A DNA stretch of 8,995 bases. Source: Desulfobacterales bacterium (GTDB lineage: Bacteria > Desulfobacterota > Desulfobacteria > Desulfobacterales > C00003060). The position numbers were made by a program, and so were the translations under genes. The notes below the pieces were generated by a model. It saw only the letters and a list, made by a program, of their open reading frames with translations, ran no database searches and was not told where the DNA came from. The number at the start of each line of letters is the position of its first letter. Within the stretch, counting starts at the first letter, position 1. The stretch covers positions 1-8,995 of the forward strand of contig JAUWXJ010000091.1 of NCBI GenBank assembly GCA_030616425.1. Reading direction: 5' to 3'. Shown here one piece after another: positions 1 to 6,300 of this stretch.

Positions 1-2
1 GC

Positions 3-374
3 TATATGTGGCGGCGGCTTCCCTCAGAGGAGGTCTCCTGGGCACCTCCTTTGGAGATGTATGAGAAGGAGGATAGCTTCACGGTCCGGGTGGAGGTTCC
101 AGGGGTGAAGATGGATGACATTGATATCTCCGTGACCGGTGATACCCTTACCATTAAGGGTGAGCGGAAGGCCCCGGCAGGGGTAAAGGAAGAGGAATAC
201 CAGTGCTGTGAGGTCTGCTATGGCAGCTTCACCCGTTCGGTTACGATGCAGGCAGCGGTGGATGCCAACAAGATTGAGGCTACCTACGCGGATGGGATCC
301 TAGAGGTACATGTGCCTAAGGCCAAGGCGGTAAAGCCTGCCAAGATTACGGTAAAGGCCGCTAAAGGCAGATAG
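3..374 (+). CDS. hsp20: Hsp20-family small heat-shock protein, 5' end outside window
   Basis: ATP-independent cytoplasmic chaperone of the alpha-crystallin (Hsp20) family, which holds unfolding proteins until ATP-dependent chaperones act. The reading frame is open to the window edge. The first in-frame ATG (position 6) gives 122 residues, whereas family members are usually about 140-150 residues with an N-terminal arm, so the true start is probably upstream. Numbered from that ATG, the alpha-crystallin domain covers about residues 13-106: W12-APP, the VPGVKMDDID strand (31-40), TLTIKGER (47-54), the YGSFTRSV strand (72-79) and the ADGILEV motif (95-101) matching the conserved A-x-x-x-x-G-(V/I)-L. 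Unusual are three cysteines (C67, C68, C71) just before YGSF, where homologues mostly carry arginines and glutamates. The stop codon lies inside a terminator hairpin, so the gene ends its transcript. Family call is secure; the start is not. Confidence 0.92.
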   Translation, partial: YMWRRLPSEEVSWAPPLEMYEKEDSFTVRVEVPGVKMDDIDISVTGDTLTIKGERKAPAGVKEEEYQCCEVCYGSFTRSVTMQAAVDANKIEATYADGILEVHVPKAKAVKPAKITVKAAKGR

Positions 375-396
375 GTTTGCTATCTCTGCTTTTTTT
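367..396 (+). terminator. Intrinsic terminator of the hsp20 transcript
   Basis: GCAGATAG (367-374) pairs with CTATCTCTGC (380-389), an eight-pair stem with a two-base bulge and a five-base loop. Seven T residues follow (390-396). The left arm contains the TAG stop codon of hsp20. It separates hsp20 from the superoxide dismutase gene, which therefore probably has its own promoter in the short gap; I could not identify that promoter. Confidence 0.75.
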
Positions 397-455
397 CCGC
401 TCCCCTCCTTTGAGCATCAGCATAGGCAGAGAGCAACGTAAAGGGAGGTGATGCT

Positions 456-1196
456 ATGGATCATTTGCTAAGTAGGAGAGAGATGATGAAGGGCTTAGGG
501 GTGGCCAGCATAGCCTTAGGATTAGGCGGCATATACGGTACGGCCCATGGGGGCTCTCAGAAGAAGGAGGGAAATCCCTTGGAACAGGGAGAGTGCATAC
601 TCCCCCCGCTTCCTTATCCCTACGATGCCTTGGAGCCATATATAGACAAAGAGACGTTGACTATCCATCATGATAGGCACCATGCTGGCTACGTTAGGGG
701 CTTCAATAAGGCCTGGAAGGAGCTTTCTAAGGCGAGGGTATCTGACGATTACAGTTTGATCAAGCACTTGTCACGGGAACTCTCCTTTCATGCTTCGGGA
801 CACGTCCTTCACACCCTCTATTGGGAGAATATGTCGCCTAAGGGAGGGGGAGAACCGAGCGGAGAGCTTGCGGAGGCTATGAACAAGAGCTTTGGCAGTT
901 TCGCCGGTTTCATGAATCATTTTATGGTTGCCACCAAGGCCGTTGAAGGGAGCGGCTGGGGTATTATGGTCTTTGAGCCTTACCGAGGTTATCTCGTGAT
1001 CCTTCAGGCAGAAAAACACCAAGACCTGACAATCTGGGGTGCGTATCCCTTGTTGGTATGTGACGTGTGGGAGCACGCTTACTATCTCAAATACCAAAAC
1101 CGGCGAGCCATATACATCAAGAACTTCTTCAATATCATCAATTGGACAGAAGTAGCAAGGCGATATCAGGCAGTGAAAGGACTTGTCAGGTATTAG
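456..1196 (+). CDS. sod: Fe/Mn-type superoxide dismutase with Tat signal peptide
   Basis: Converts two superoxide to O2 and H2O2, probably in the periplasm. The start is set by a strong Shine-Dalgarno GGAGGTGAT (444-452) and by the signal peptide: twin arginines R7-R8 in SRREMMKGLG, then a hydrophobic stretch to about residue 29, with cleavage plausible near residues 30-33. The mature part is a complete Fe/Mn SOD. The metal ligands appear to be H71 (HHDRHH), H119 (VLHTLYWEN), D203 and H207 (DVWEHAYY), with active-site Y79. The position occupied by Gln in typical FeSODs is G115, and a His-Gln pair (188-189) lies in the segment that supplies the outer-sphere residue in Mn and cambialistic enzymes, so metal preference cannot be read off. 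At 246 residues it exceeds cytoplasmic SODs (about 195-205) by the signal and linker. Exported SODs are known in Desulfovibrio. It sits upstream of superoxide reductase. Confidence 0.95.
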   Translation: MDHLLSRREMMKGLGVASIALGLGGIYGTAHGGSQKKEGNPLEQGECILPPLPYPYDALEPYIDKETLTIHHDRHHAGYVRGFNKAWKELSKARVSDDYSLIKHLSRELSFHASGHVLHTLYWENMSPKGGGEPSGELAEAMNKSFGSFAGFMNHFMVATKAVEGSGWGIMVFEPYRGYLVILQAEKHQDLTIWGAYPLLVCDVWEHAYYLKYQNRRAIYIKNFFNIINWTEVARRYQAVKGLVRY

Positions 1197-1222
1197 GGCC
1201 GTATAATAGACAGGACACCAAA

Positions 1223-1238
1223 AGGCCCTTTTGGGCCT
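1223..1238 (+). other. Perfect hairpin between sod and the next gene
   Basis: AGGCCC-TTTT-GGGCCT is a perfect six-pair stem with a four-base loop, 27 bases after the sod stop. There is no following T-run, so it is not a standard intrinsic terminator. It could be a processing or attenuation structure. It is enclosed by a longer-range inverted pair, TTAGGGC (1193-1199, overlapping the sod stop) and GCCCTAA (1256-1262, just before the next gene's ribosome-binding site). Confidence 0.4.
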
Positions 1239-1277
1239 CAGGGAGGATTGCCATTGCCCTAAAAAAAGAGGAATACC

Positions 1278-1730
1278 ATGGTAGTGGACAGGAGGAGTTT
1301 GCATCTCAAGCTTCAGGAGTACTGTGATTGCTATATGGATACAGATCCAAAGAAGGAACTAGATCTGATCAGCAAGGAAGGGCCCTCAGCGGATGTGACT
1401 GGAGATCCTGAGGAAGTTGCACTCAAGTTCCTCGGCCTTGCCATTCTCTATGGAATCAAAGAAAAGGCCCAGAAGATTTCTTTTGTGAAGACCGATGCGG
1501 GGGAGATGATGTTCAACGTGGAAGCAGCAGGGAGATACAAGCTCCCTGCGCCGCCTCCATCCATGGCTGACGAAATCTTTACCGTAATGCGCTCCATAAC
1601 CCATCTGGAATCTCCAAAGGCAAAAGAACCTCTGTCTCTCGGACTCAGGAACGATCAAATAGAATTAGGAGTCGAATTTGACACGGTACAGGGCGAACAG
1701 GTGCTAACTATATCATTCCCTGAGCTCTAG
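1278..1730 (+). CDS. Uncharacterised protein resembling the GspE/PilB N-terminal (N2) domain
   Basis: No confident family name. It has 150 residues and no signal peptide or membrane segment. The start has AGAGG (1267-1271) six bases upstream. Residues 1-45 are polar and helix-like, with C16 and C18. From about residue 46 the layout follows the N2 domain that precedes the ATPase core in type II secretion / type IV pilus ATPases: a helix (46-64), a strand at KISFVKT (66-72) where those proteins have ASDIHIEP, a strand ending in GRYKL (85-89), a PPP turn (92-94), a helix with a methionine (96-110, cf. RLKVMAGLDI), then strands at LSLGL (119-123) and QIELGVEF (127-134), and QGEQVLTISF (138-147) where they have xGEkvvlRl. 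Walker A and B are absent and the gene ends at the domain boundary, so this would be a stand-alone domain. Similarity is by eye only. It lies between sod and sor, suggesting a stress-linked role. Confidence 0.85.
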   Translation: MVVDRRSLHLKLQEYCDCYMDTDPKKELDLISKEGPSADVTGDPEEVALKFLGLAILYGIKEKAQKISFVKTDAGEMMFNVEAAGRYKLPAPPPSMADEIFTVMRSITHLESPKAKEPLSLGLRNDQIELGVEFDTVQGEQVLTISFPEL

Positions 1731-1765
1731 AGGTGATCTCCTGAGGGGCTTTAAGGAGGAGAAAG

Positions 1766-1870
1766 ATGAGAGTAAGGGTTGATCAGGGCCTTTGTATTGG
1801 CGATGAGACCTGTGTGGAGCTCTGTCCGGAGGTTGTTGAGGCGGGCGGGGAGTTCAAGGGGCTGTTCTAA
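1766..1870 (+). pseudogene. Truncated 4Fe-4S ferredoxin (N-terminal stump)
   Basis: A 34-residue frame preceded by a strong AAGGAGG (1753-1759) seven bases before the ATG. It begins MRVRVDQGLCIGDETC, the typical start of small single-cluster [4Fe-4S] ferredoxins (about 60-65 residues). It supplies three cluster cysteines, C10, C16 and C20 (CxxxxxCxxxC-P), then stops after FKGLF. The C-terminal half, with the fourth cysteine in the usual C-P-V-x-A-I segment, is missing, and I see no continuation in another frame before the sor ribosome-binding site. The product could not bind a normal four-cysteine cluster, so it is most likely a remnant left by an internal deletion. A functional three-cysteine mini-ferredoxin is possible but unsupported. 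Confidence 0.75.
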
Positions 1871-1898
1871 GCCTTAAATATGGAAAGGAGGTACTGGT

Positions 1899-2294
1899 AT
1901 GAAAAAACTAGGGGAATTTTTTCAGGTTGCTGACTGGAAAACAGAAAAGCATGTGCCCGTGATTGAATGCCCGGATACGGTGAAGAGTGGGGAGAGGTTT
2001 GAGATCAGGGTTTCGGTGGGCACGGAAATTGCCCATCCTAACACCACGGAGCACCATATCCGTTGGATTCAGGTCTTCTTCCACCCTGAAGGTGAAAGCT
2101 ACAGCCACCAACTTGCCAGCTGTGAGTTCACAGCCCATGGGGAATCAGTTCAGGGGGCGAACCAGGGGCCCACCTGTACCGAGCCGGTGGCCTCGGTGAT
2201 GGCGATGATAAACAAACCGGGAACCATCTATGCCCTCAGTTTCTGCAACATTCACGGGCTATGGGAGAACAGCAAAGAGGTTAAGATAGGTTAA
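1899..2294 (+). CDS. sor: Superoxide reductase, class II (neelaredoxin type)
   Basis: Reduces superoxide to H2O2 in the cytoplasm using electrons from rubredoxin or a similar donor, without releasing O2. The 131 residues form the single-domain class II enzyme; the N-terminal desulforedoxin FeCys4 domain of desulfoferrodoxin is absent. The Fe(His)4Cys site is complete: H18 in EKHVPVIE, H46 in HPNT, H52 in TEHHIRW, C116 and H119 in FCNIHG. The conserved E16 and K17 next to H18, which help guide superoxide and protonate the intermediate, are present (equivalent to E14-K15-H16 of the Pyrococcus furiosus enzyme as I remember it). The start is fixed by AAAGGAGGT (1884-1892). No rubredoxin gene is visible here, so the electron donor is encoded elsewhere; the broken ferredoxin just upstream may once have been a partner. 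Confidence 0.96.
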   Translation: MKKLGEFFQVADWKTEKHVPVIECPDTVKSGERFEIRVSVGTEIAHPNTTEHHIRWIQVFFHPEGESYSHQLASCEFTAHGESVQGANQGPTCTEPVASVMAMINKPGTIYALSFCNIHGLWENSKEVKIG

Positions 2295-2581
2295 ATCTCC
2301 CGATACAAAGAACTAGACTGTATCTATTGTCATCCTGATGAGTTTTTCGAGAGGTCCATTTGTGCACCAAGAAAACCTGGGATAGCCAGGGAAGGACCTG
2401 CCAGGAAAACCTGAAAGGTAGGAGAAATGATGTAGGCAGAAACCATTCAGAGGGCAGCTCGAAAGGCAATTACTCATTCGTGTAGACAAGATCATCGCCT
2501 TTAGCCATTCGCCGTACAGCGATGTGGAGGAGTGAGCCTGGGGACTTCTCAGGGAGGAAAACAGCAAACGGGAGGAGACAT
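2295..2581 (+). other. Intergenic region / possible structured leader of the CBS gene
   Basis: About 290 bases without an intact gene. Hairpins visible by eye: GATACA (2302-2307) with TGTATC (2319-2324); TCATC/GATGA around 2330-2341 followed by G-TTTTT (2342-2347), a weak terminator candidate for sor; AGGTCC (2352-2357) with GGACCT (2394-2399), enclosing CCTGG-GATAG-CCAGG (2376-2390); and CAGG-AAAA-CCTG (2402-2413). GGAAAACCTG at 2404-2413 repeats GAAAACCTG at 2371-2379. The last 150 bases contain a possible coding remnant, listed separately. The layout matches no riboswitch class or ribozyme that I know, and covariation cannot be judged from one sequence. Confidence 0.35.
2431..2535 (+). pseudogene. 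Possible C-terminal remnant of an unidentified gene
   Basis: This frame is open from just after a TGA (2428-2430) to a TGA at 2533-2535 and reads like the end of a globular protein, with the stretch LLIRVDKIIAFSHSPYSDVE before the stop. It has no ATG and no ribosome-binding site. Codon choice looks coding-like, but 34 codons is short enough to be chance. I do not recognise the family. It could be the 3' end of a gene whose front was deleted, like the CobO fragment further on. Confidence 0.25.
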
Positions 2582-3220
2582 ATGAGGATACGAGATATTA
2601 TGAGCACCAATGTGGTAACGGTTACCGGAGATACCTCGATTCACAATGCCAGAAACATAATGCAGGCCCATAAGATTCGAAGACTGCCGGTTATGAAGAA
2701 GCATAAGCTGGTGGGCCTGGTAACCCTGCACATGCTTTTGGAGACAGCGCCTTCGCCGGCTACATCTCTGAACATATGGGAATTGAATTATCTGTTGGGC
2801 AAAATGACTGTGAAAGATATCATGGTCAAAAAGCCCTATAGTATCCCTCCTGATATGCCGGTGGAAGAGGCCCTGCAACTGGGCCAGGAGAAGGGCTATG
2901 GTGCCTTTCCGGTGGTAGAGGATAAGAGAGTCGTAGGCATGGTCACCGAATCAGATATCGTGAGGATCATGACCAGGGTTTTGGGGGTGAGAGAAGGGGG
3001 CAAGAGGATAGATATAAAGGTCTCCAAAGACTTCGGTAATATGAAGCGGATAATGGAAATCCTCGATAAGCATAAAACGGTCTTGTTGAGTATGATGACC
3101 CTCCCCCCTGAACATGAGGATGAGGATTGGCTGGTAGTTTTACGGTTAAAGAGCGAGGATACTGAACCAATAGCAAAAGAGCTCACGTCTTCCGGTTTCA
3201 ACGTTACCTATGTGGGTTAG
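2582..3220 (+). CDS. CBS-CBS-ACT domain protein (AcuB-like)
   Basis: A 212-residue cytoplasmic regulatory protein; CBS pairs usually bind adenosine nucleotides and report energy state. CBS1 covers about residues 1-55 (MRIRDIMSTNVVTV, RRLPVM, KLVGLVT) and CBS2 about 75-131 (MTVKDIMVKKPYSI, GAFPVVED, VVGMVTESDIV). An ACT-like domain follows at about 141-212 (IDIKVSKDFGNMKRIMEIL, DWLVVLRLKS, FNVTYVG). This is the architecture of Bacillus AcuB, linked there to acetoin use, and of many uncharacterised anaerobe proteins. An in-frame ATG at 2522 would add 20 residues unlike a CBS domain and lacks a ribosome-binding site; GGAGGAG (2571-2577) places the start at 2582. It lies upstream of PFOR, so a role in sensing energy or redox state for pyruvate metabolism is possible but unproven. 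Confidence 0.9.
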   Translation: MRIRDIMSTNVVTVTGDTSIHNARNIMQAHKIRRLPVMKKHKLVGLVTLHMLLETAPSPATSLNIWELNYLLGKMTVKDIMVKKPYSIPPDMPVEEALQLGQEKGYGAFPVVEDKRVVGMVTESDIVRIMTRVLGVREGGKRIDIKVSKDFGNMKRIMEILDKHKTVLLSMMTLPPEHEDEDWLVVLRLKSEDTEPIAKELTSSGFNVTYVG

Positions 3221-3222
3221 AC

Positions 3223-3366
3223 CCTCAAGTGATCGAACGGGCCGGTACGGTAAGCGAGATGATCGAAGTGAAGCATGCTTACAGAAAGGGGATTGAGGCT
3301 CAGCCAGGGATTGATTATCAAAAAAATCTTACTGACTTCGCCAAGCTTGAGACTCATCATGAATAG
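3223..3366 (+). pseudogene. cobO: C-terminal remnant of cob(I)alamin adenosyltransferase (CobO/BtuR)
   Basis: This frame begins right after the CBS stop and runs to TAG at 3364-3366. It reads PQVIERAG, then TVSEMIEVKHAYRKGIEAQ, then PGIDY and a 15-residue tail. It matches the end of E. coli BtuR (from memory: DILELADTVSELRPVKHAF, DAGVKAQIGIDY), which adenosylates corrinoids using ATP. Only about 45 of roughly 175-195 residues remain; the P-loop and catalytic core are absent. There is no ATG with a ribosome-binding site, although GTG (3229) and ATG (3259) lie in frame. Its stop overlaps the PFOR start (ATGAATAG), which suggests that cobO and PFOR were once translationally coupled. The remnant could result from a deletion that joined the CBS gene to the cobO 3' end. 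Confidence 0.7.
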
Positions 3367-6300
3367 AAAAATGGTAACGATAGATGGCAACGAGGCTGCA
3401 GCCTATGTTGCCTACAGGACTAACGAGGTCATCGCTATTTACCCCATTACCCCCTCTTCGCCCATGGGAGAATTGGCGGATGAGTGGTCATCAAGAGGTG
3501 AGAAGAACATTTGGGGAACTGTGCCCCTCGTATGTGAGTTGCAGAGCGAAGGTGGCGCTTCAGGCGCTGTACATGGCTCCCTGCAGGCAGGAGCCCTATC
3601 AACAACCTTTACGGCTTCTCAAGGCCTGTTGTTGATGATACCGAATATGTTCAAGATTGCCGGTGAGTTAACTCCAACTGTTTTTCATGTTTCAGCACGC
3701 TCAGTTGCAACGCATGCGCTTTCCATATTTGGCGACCACAGTGATGTGATGGCCGCCCGGTCAACGGGTTTCGCCATGTTAGCTTCAAGTTCAGTGCAAG
3801 AAGCCATGGATTTTGCCCTGATTTCTCAGGCTGCATCGCTTGAAGCAAGAGTCCCCTTTGTACACTATTTCGATGGCTTCCGCACTTCCCACGAAGTGAT
3901 GAAGATCCAAGAACTCACCGTGGATGACATGCATGTAATGATTGATGTCGAACTGATTAGAGCGCATAGAGAGCGCGCCCTTTCGCCTGATCGACCTGTT
4001 ATTAGAGGCACCACGCAGAATCCCGACGTCTTCTTTCAGGCGCGGGAAGCGGTCAGTCCCTATTATCTAGCTTGTCCTGATGTGGTACAAAAGGCGATGG
4101 AAAACGTCGAAGCCCTAACTGGGCGCCAATACGAACTGTTCCAATATGCAGGCGCACCGGATGCCGAAAGCATCATTGTGCTGATGGGCTCTGGAGCAGA
4201 AGTGGCCTTTGAAGCAGTGGATAAGTTGCAGGAAGGAGGAGAAAAGGTAGGACTGCTAAAAGTGCATTTGTATCGCCCATTCTCGGTGAGACATTTCATA
4301 AGGGCGTTGCCTGAAACCACGAGGGCAATCGCGTGCTTGGACCGGACTAAAGAGCCTGGCGCCGCTGGAGAGCCACTCTATACTGATGTGGTCACGGCAG
4401 TTAACGAAGCTATGGCTAGCGGGACTGCGCCCTTTGGAAGTCTTTCGAAAATTATCGGAGGACGCTATGGGCTCTCATCCAAGGAATTCACGCCGGCTAT
4501 GGCCAAGGGTGTTTTTGACGAACTTAACAAGGAAAGGCCCAAGAACCATTTTACGGTTGGCATTACAGACGATGTTACACACTCCAGCATTGAATATGAT
4601 GAGTCATTTACGACAGAAGGTGATGATGTCATTCGAGCTAAATTCTATGGACTCGGAGCCGATGGGACTGTGGGGGCTAACAGAAACACCATAAAGATTA
4701 TCGGCGAAGGCACAGAAAACTACGCCCAAGGATATTTTGTGTATGATTCCAAAAAATCAGGCTCGCAAACAACATCCCACCTGCGTTTCGGTCCTAAACC
4801 AATCCACTCCACTTACCTGGTAAACAGGGCGAGCTTCGTCGCCTGTCACCAGACTGCATTTCTGAAAAAATACGATATGTTGGCTGACGCCGTTGAAGGC
4901 GCTACCTTTTTGCTTAACACGCAAGCTGGACCAGAGGAGGTATGGGATACCCTACTCAGAGCGCATCAGGAGCACCTCATTGAAAAGAAGATTAAGTTGT
5001 ATGTCATAGATGCCTATAAGGTAGCCAAAGAGGTTGGGCTTGAGCGTCGAATTAACACGATCATGCAAACGTGCTTTTTCGCTATCTCCAACATTCTTCC
5101 CACGGACGAGGCTATTAAAGCAATTAAGACCTCGATTCAAAAAACCTACGGAAAGCGGGGGGAACATATTGTTCAAATGAACTTCGATGCTGTTGACAGG
5201 GCCCTTGAAAACCTCCATGCAGTCAAGGTGCCGGAGGAAGTAACCTGCAAGGTCGATATGCCAGCGGTGGTGCCGGATGAAGCACCCGATTTTGTCAAGG
5301 AGGCCATCGCGACGATGATAGCAGGCAAGGGCGACCAGCTCCCGGTAAGCGCCATGCCACCAGACGGCACATTTCCAACCGCAACGAGTCAGTGGGAAAA
5401 GAGGAACATCGGCCTTGAAATCCCGGTGTGGGATGAGAGTGTGTGCATCCAATGCGGCAAATGTTCCATGATCTGCCCCCATGCAACCATTCGGATGAAA
5501 GTCTATGACAAGAAATTGTTGAAAAATGCACCTCAGACATTCAAATGGACCAAGGCTCGCGGACGTAATTTTCCAGAAGGCTCCATCTTTACCTTGCAGG
5601 TGGCGCCGGAAGATTGTACCGGTTGTGGTGCCTGTGTGAACGTCTGTCCGGCAAAGAATAAAAGGCAACTTGGACTGAAAGCGATCAATATGCACCCTCA
5701 AACACCCCTTCGGAAACAGGAACGAGACAATTATACCTTCTTTCTGGGCCTGCCTGATTATGACCGGAGTCAGGTGAAAATGAACACCGTCAAAGGCTCT
5801 CAACTTCTCAGGCCCCTTTTTGAATACTCAGGTGCATGCGCTGGCTGCGGTGAAACACCTTATATCAAATTGATGACCCAGCTTTTTGGCGATCGGGCGA
5901 TTATCGCCAATGCGACAGGGTGCTCTTCTATCTACGGTGGCAACCTGCCGGCGACCCCTTACGCAAAAAACGCACAAGGACGTGGTCCGGCTTGGTCTAA
6001 CTCATTGTTTGAAGATTGCGCTGAATTTGGATTCGGCATGCGCTTAGCTATCGATAAAAATAACGAATTTGCCCGTGAATTGCTGCAAGAAGTCGCCAGT
6101 GACATTGGTGTACGGTTAGTGAAAGACATTCTGGCAGCTGATCAAACGGATGAAAGCGGAATCTGTGAGCAGAGAGAACGAGTACAGCTATTGGAGGAAA
6201 AGTTGAAGAGCCTTTCTACGCCTCAGGCAAAGCAGTTACTGAGCCTCGCCGATTATCTGGTTAAAAGGAGCGTTTGGTGTATAGGCGGCGATGGATGGGC

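Noticed and set aside
1223..1238. Perfect hairpin taken as terminator of sod
   Set aside because: No T-run follows, so it is listed only as a hairpin.
2335..2357. CTGATGA followed by GAGA, resembling a hammerhead ribozyme core
   Set aside because: The second core element should be GAAA, the putative stem II is a single pair, and no matching stems I and III or cleavage triplet could be found.
2522..2581. Upstream in-frame start for the CBS protein
   Set aside because: No ribosome-binding site, and the 20 extra residues are not CBS-like. The ATG at 2582 follows GGAGGAG and begins directly with the CBS motif.
3275..3358. Upstream in-frame start for PFOR adding 28 residues
   Set aside because: The added residues are unlike any PFOR N-terminus and overlap the CobO remnant. 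Counting from 3359 puts T31, E64 and R114 at their known positions.
4952..5803. Long antisense reading frame of 283 codons
   Set aside because: It is opposite the well-conserved gamma and ferredoxin domains of PFOR and its translation shows no recognisable motif; a shadow frame.
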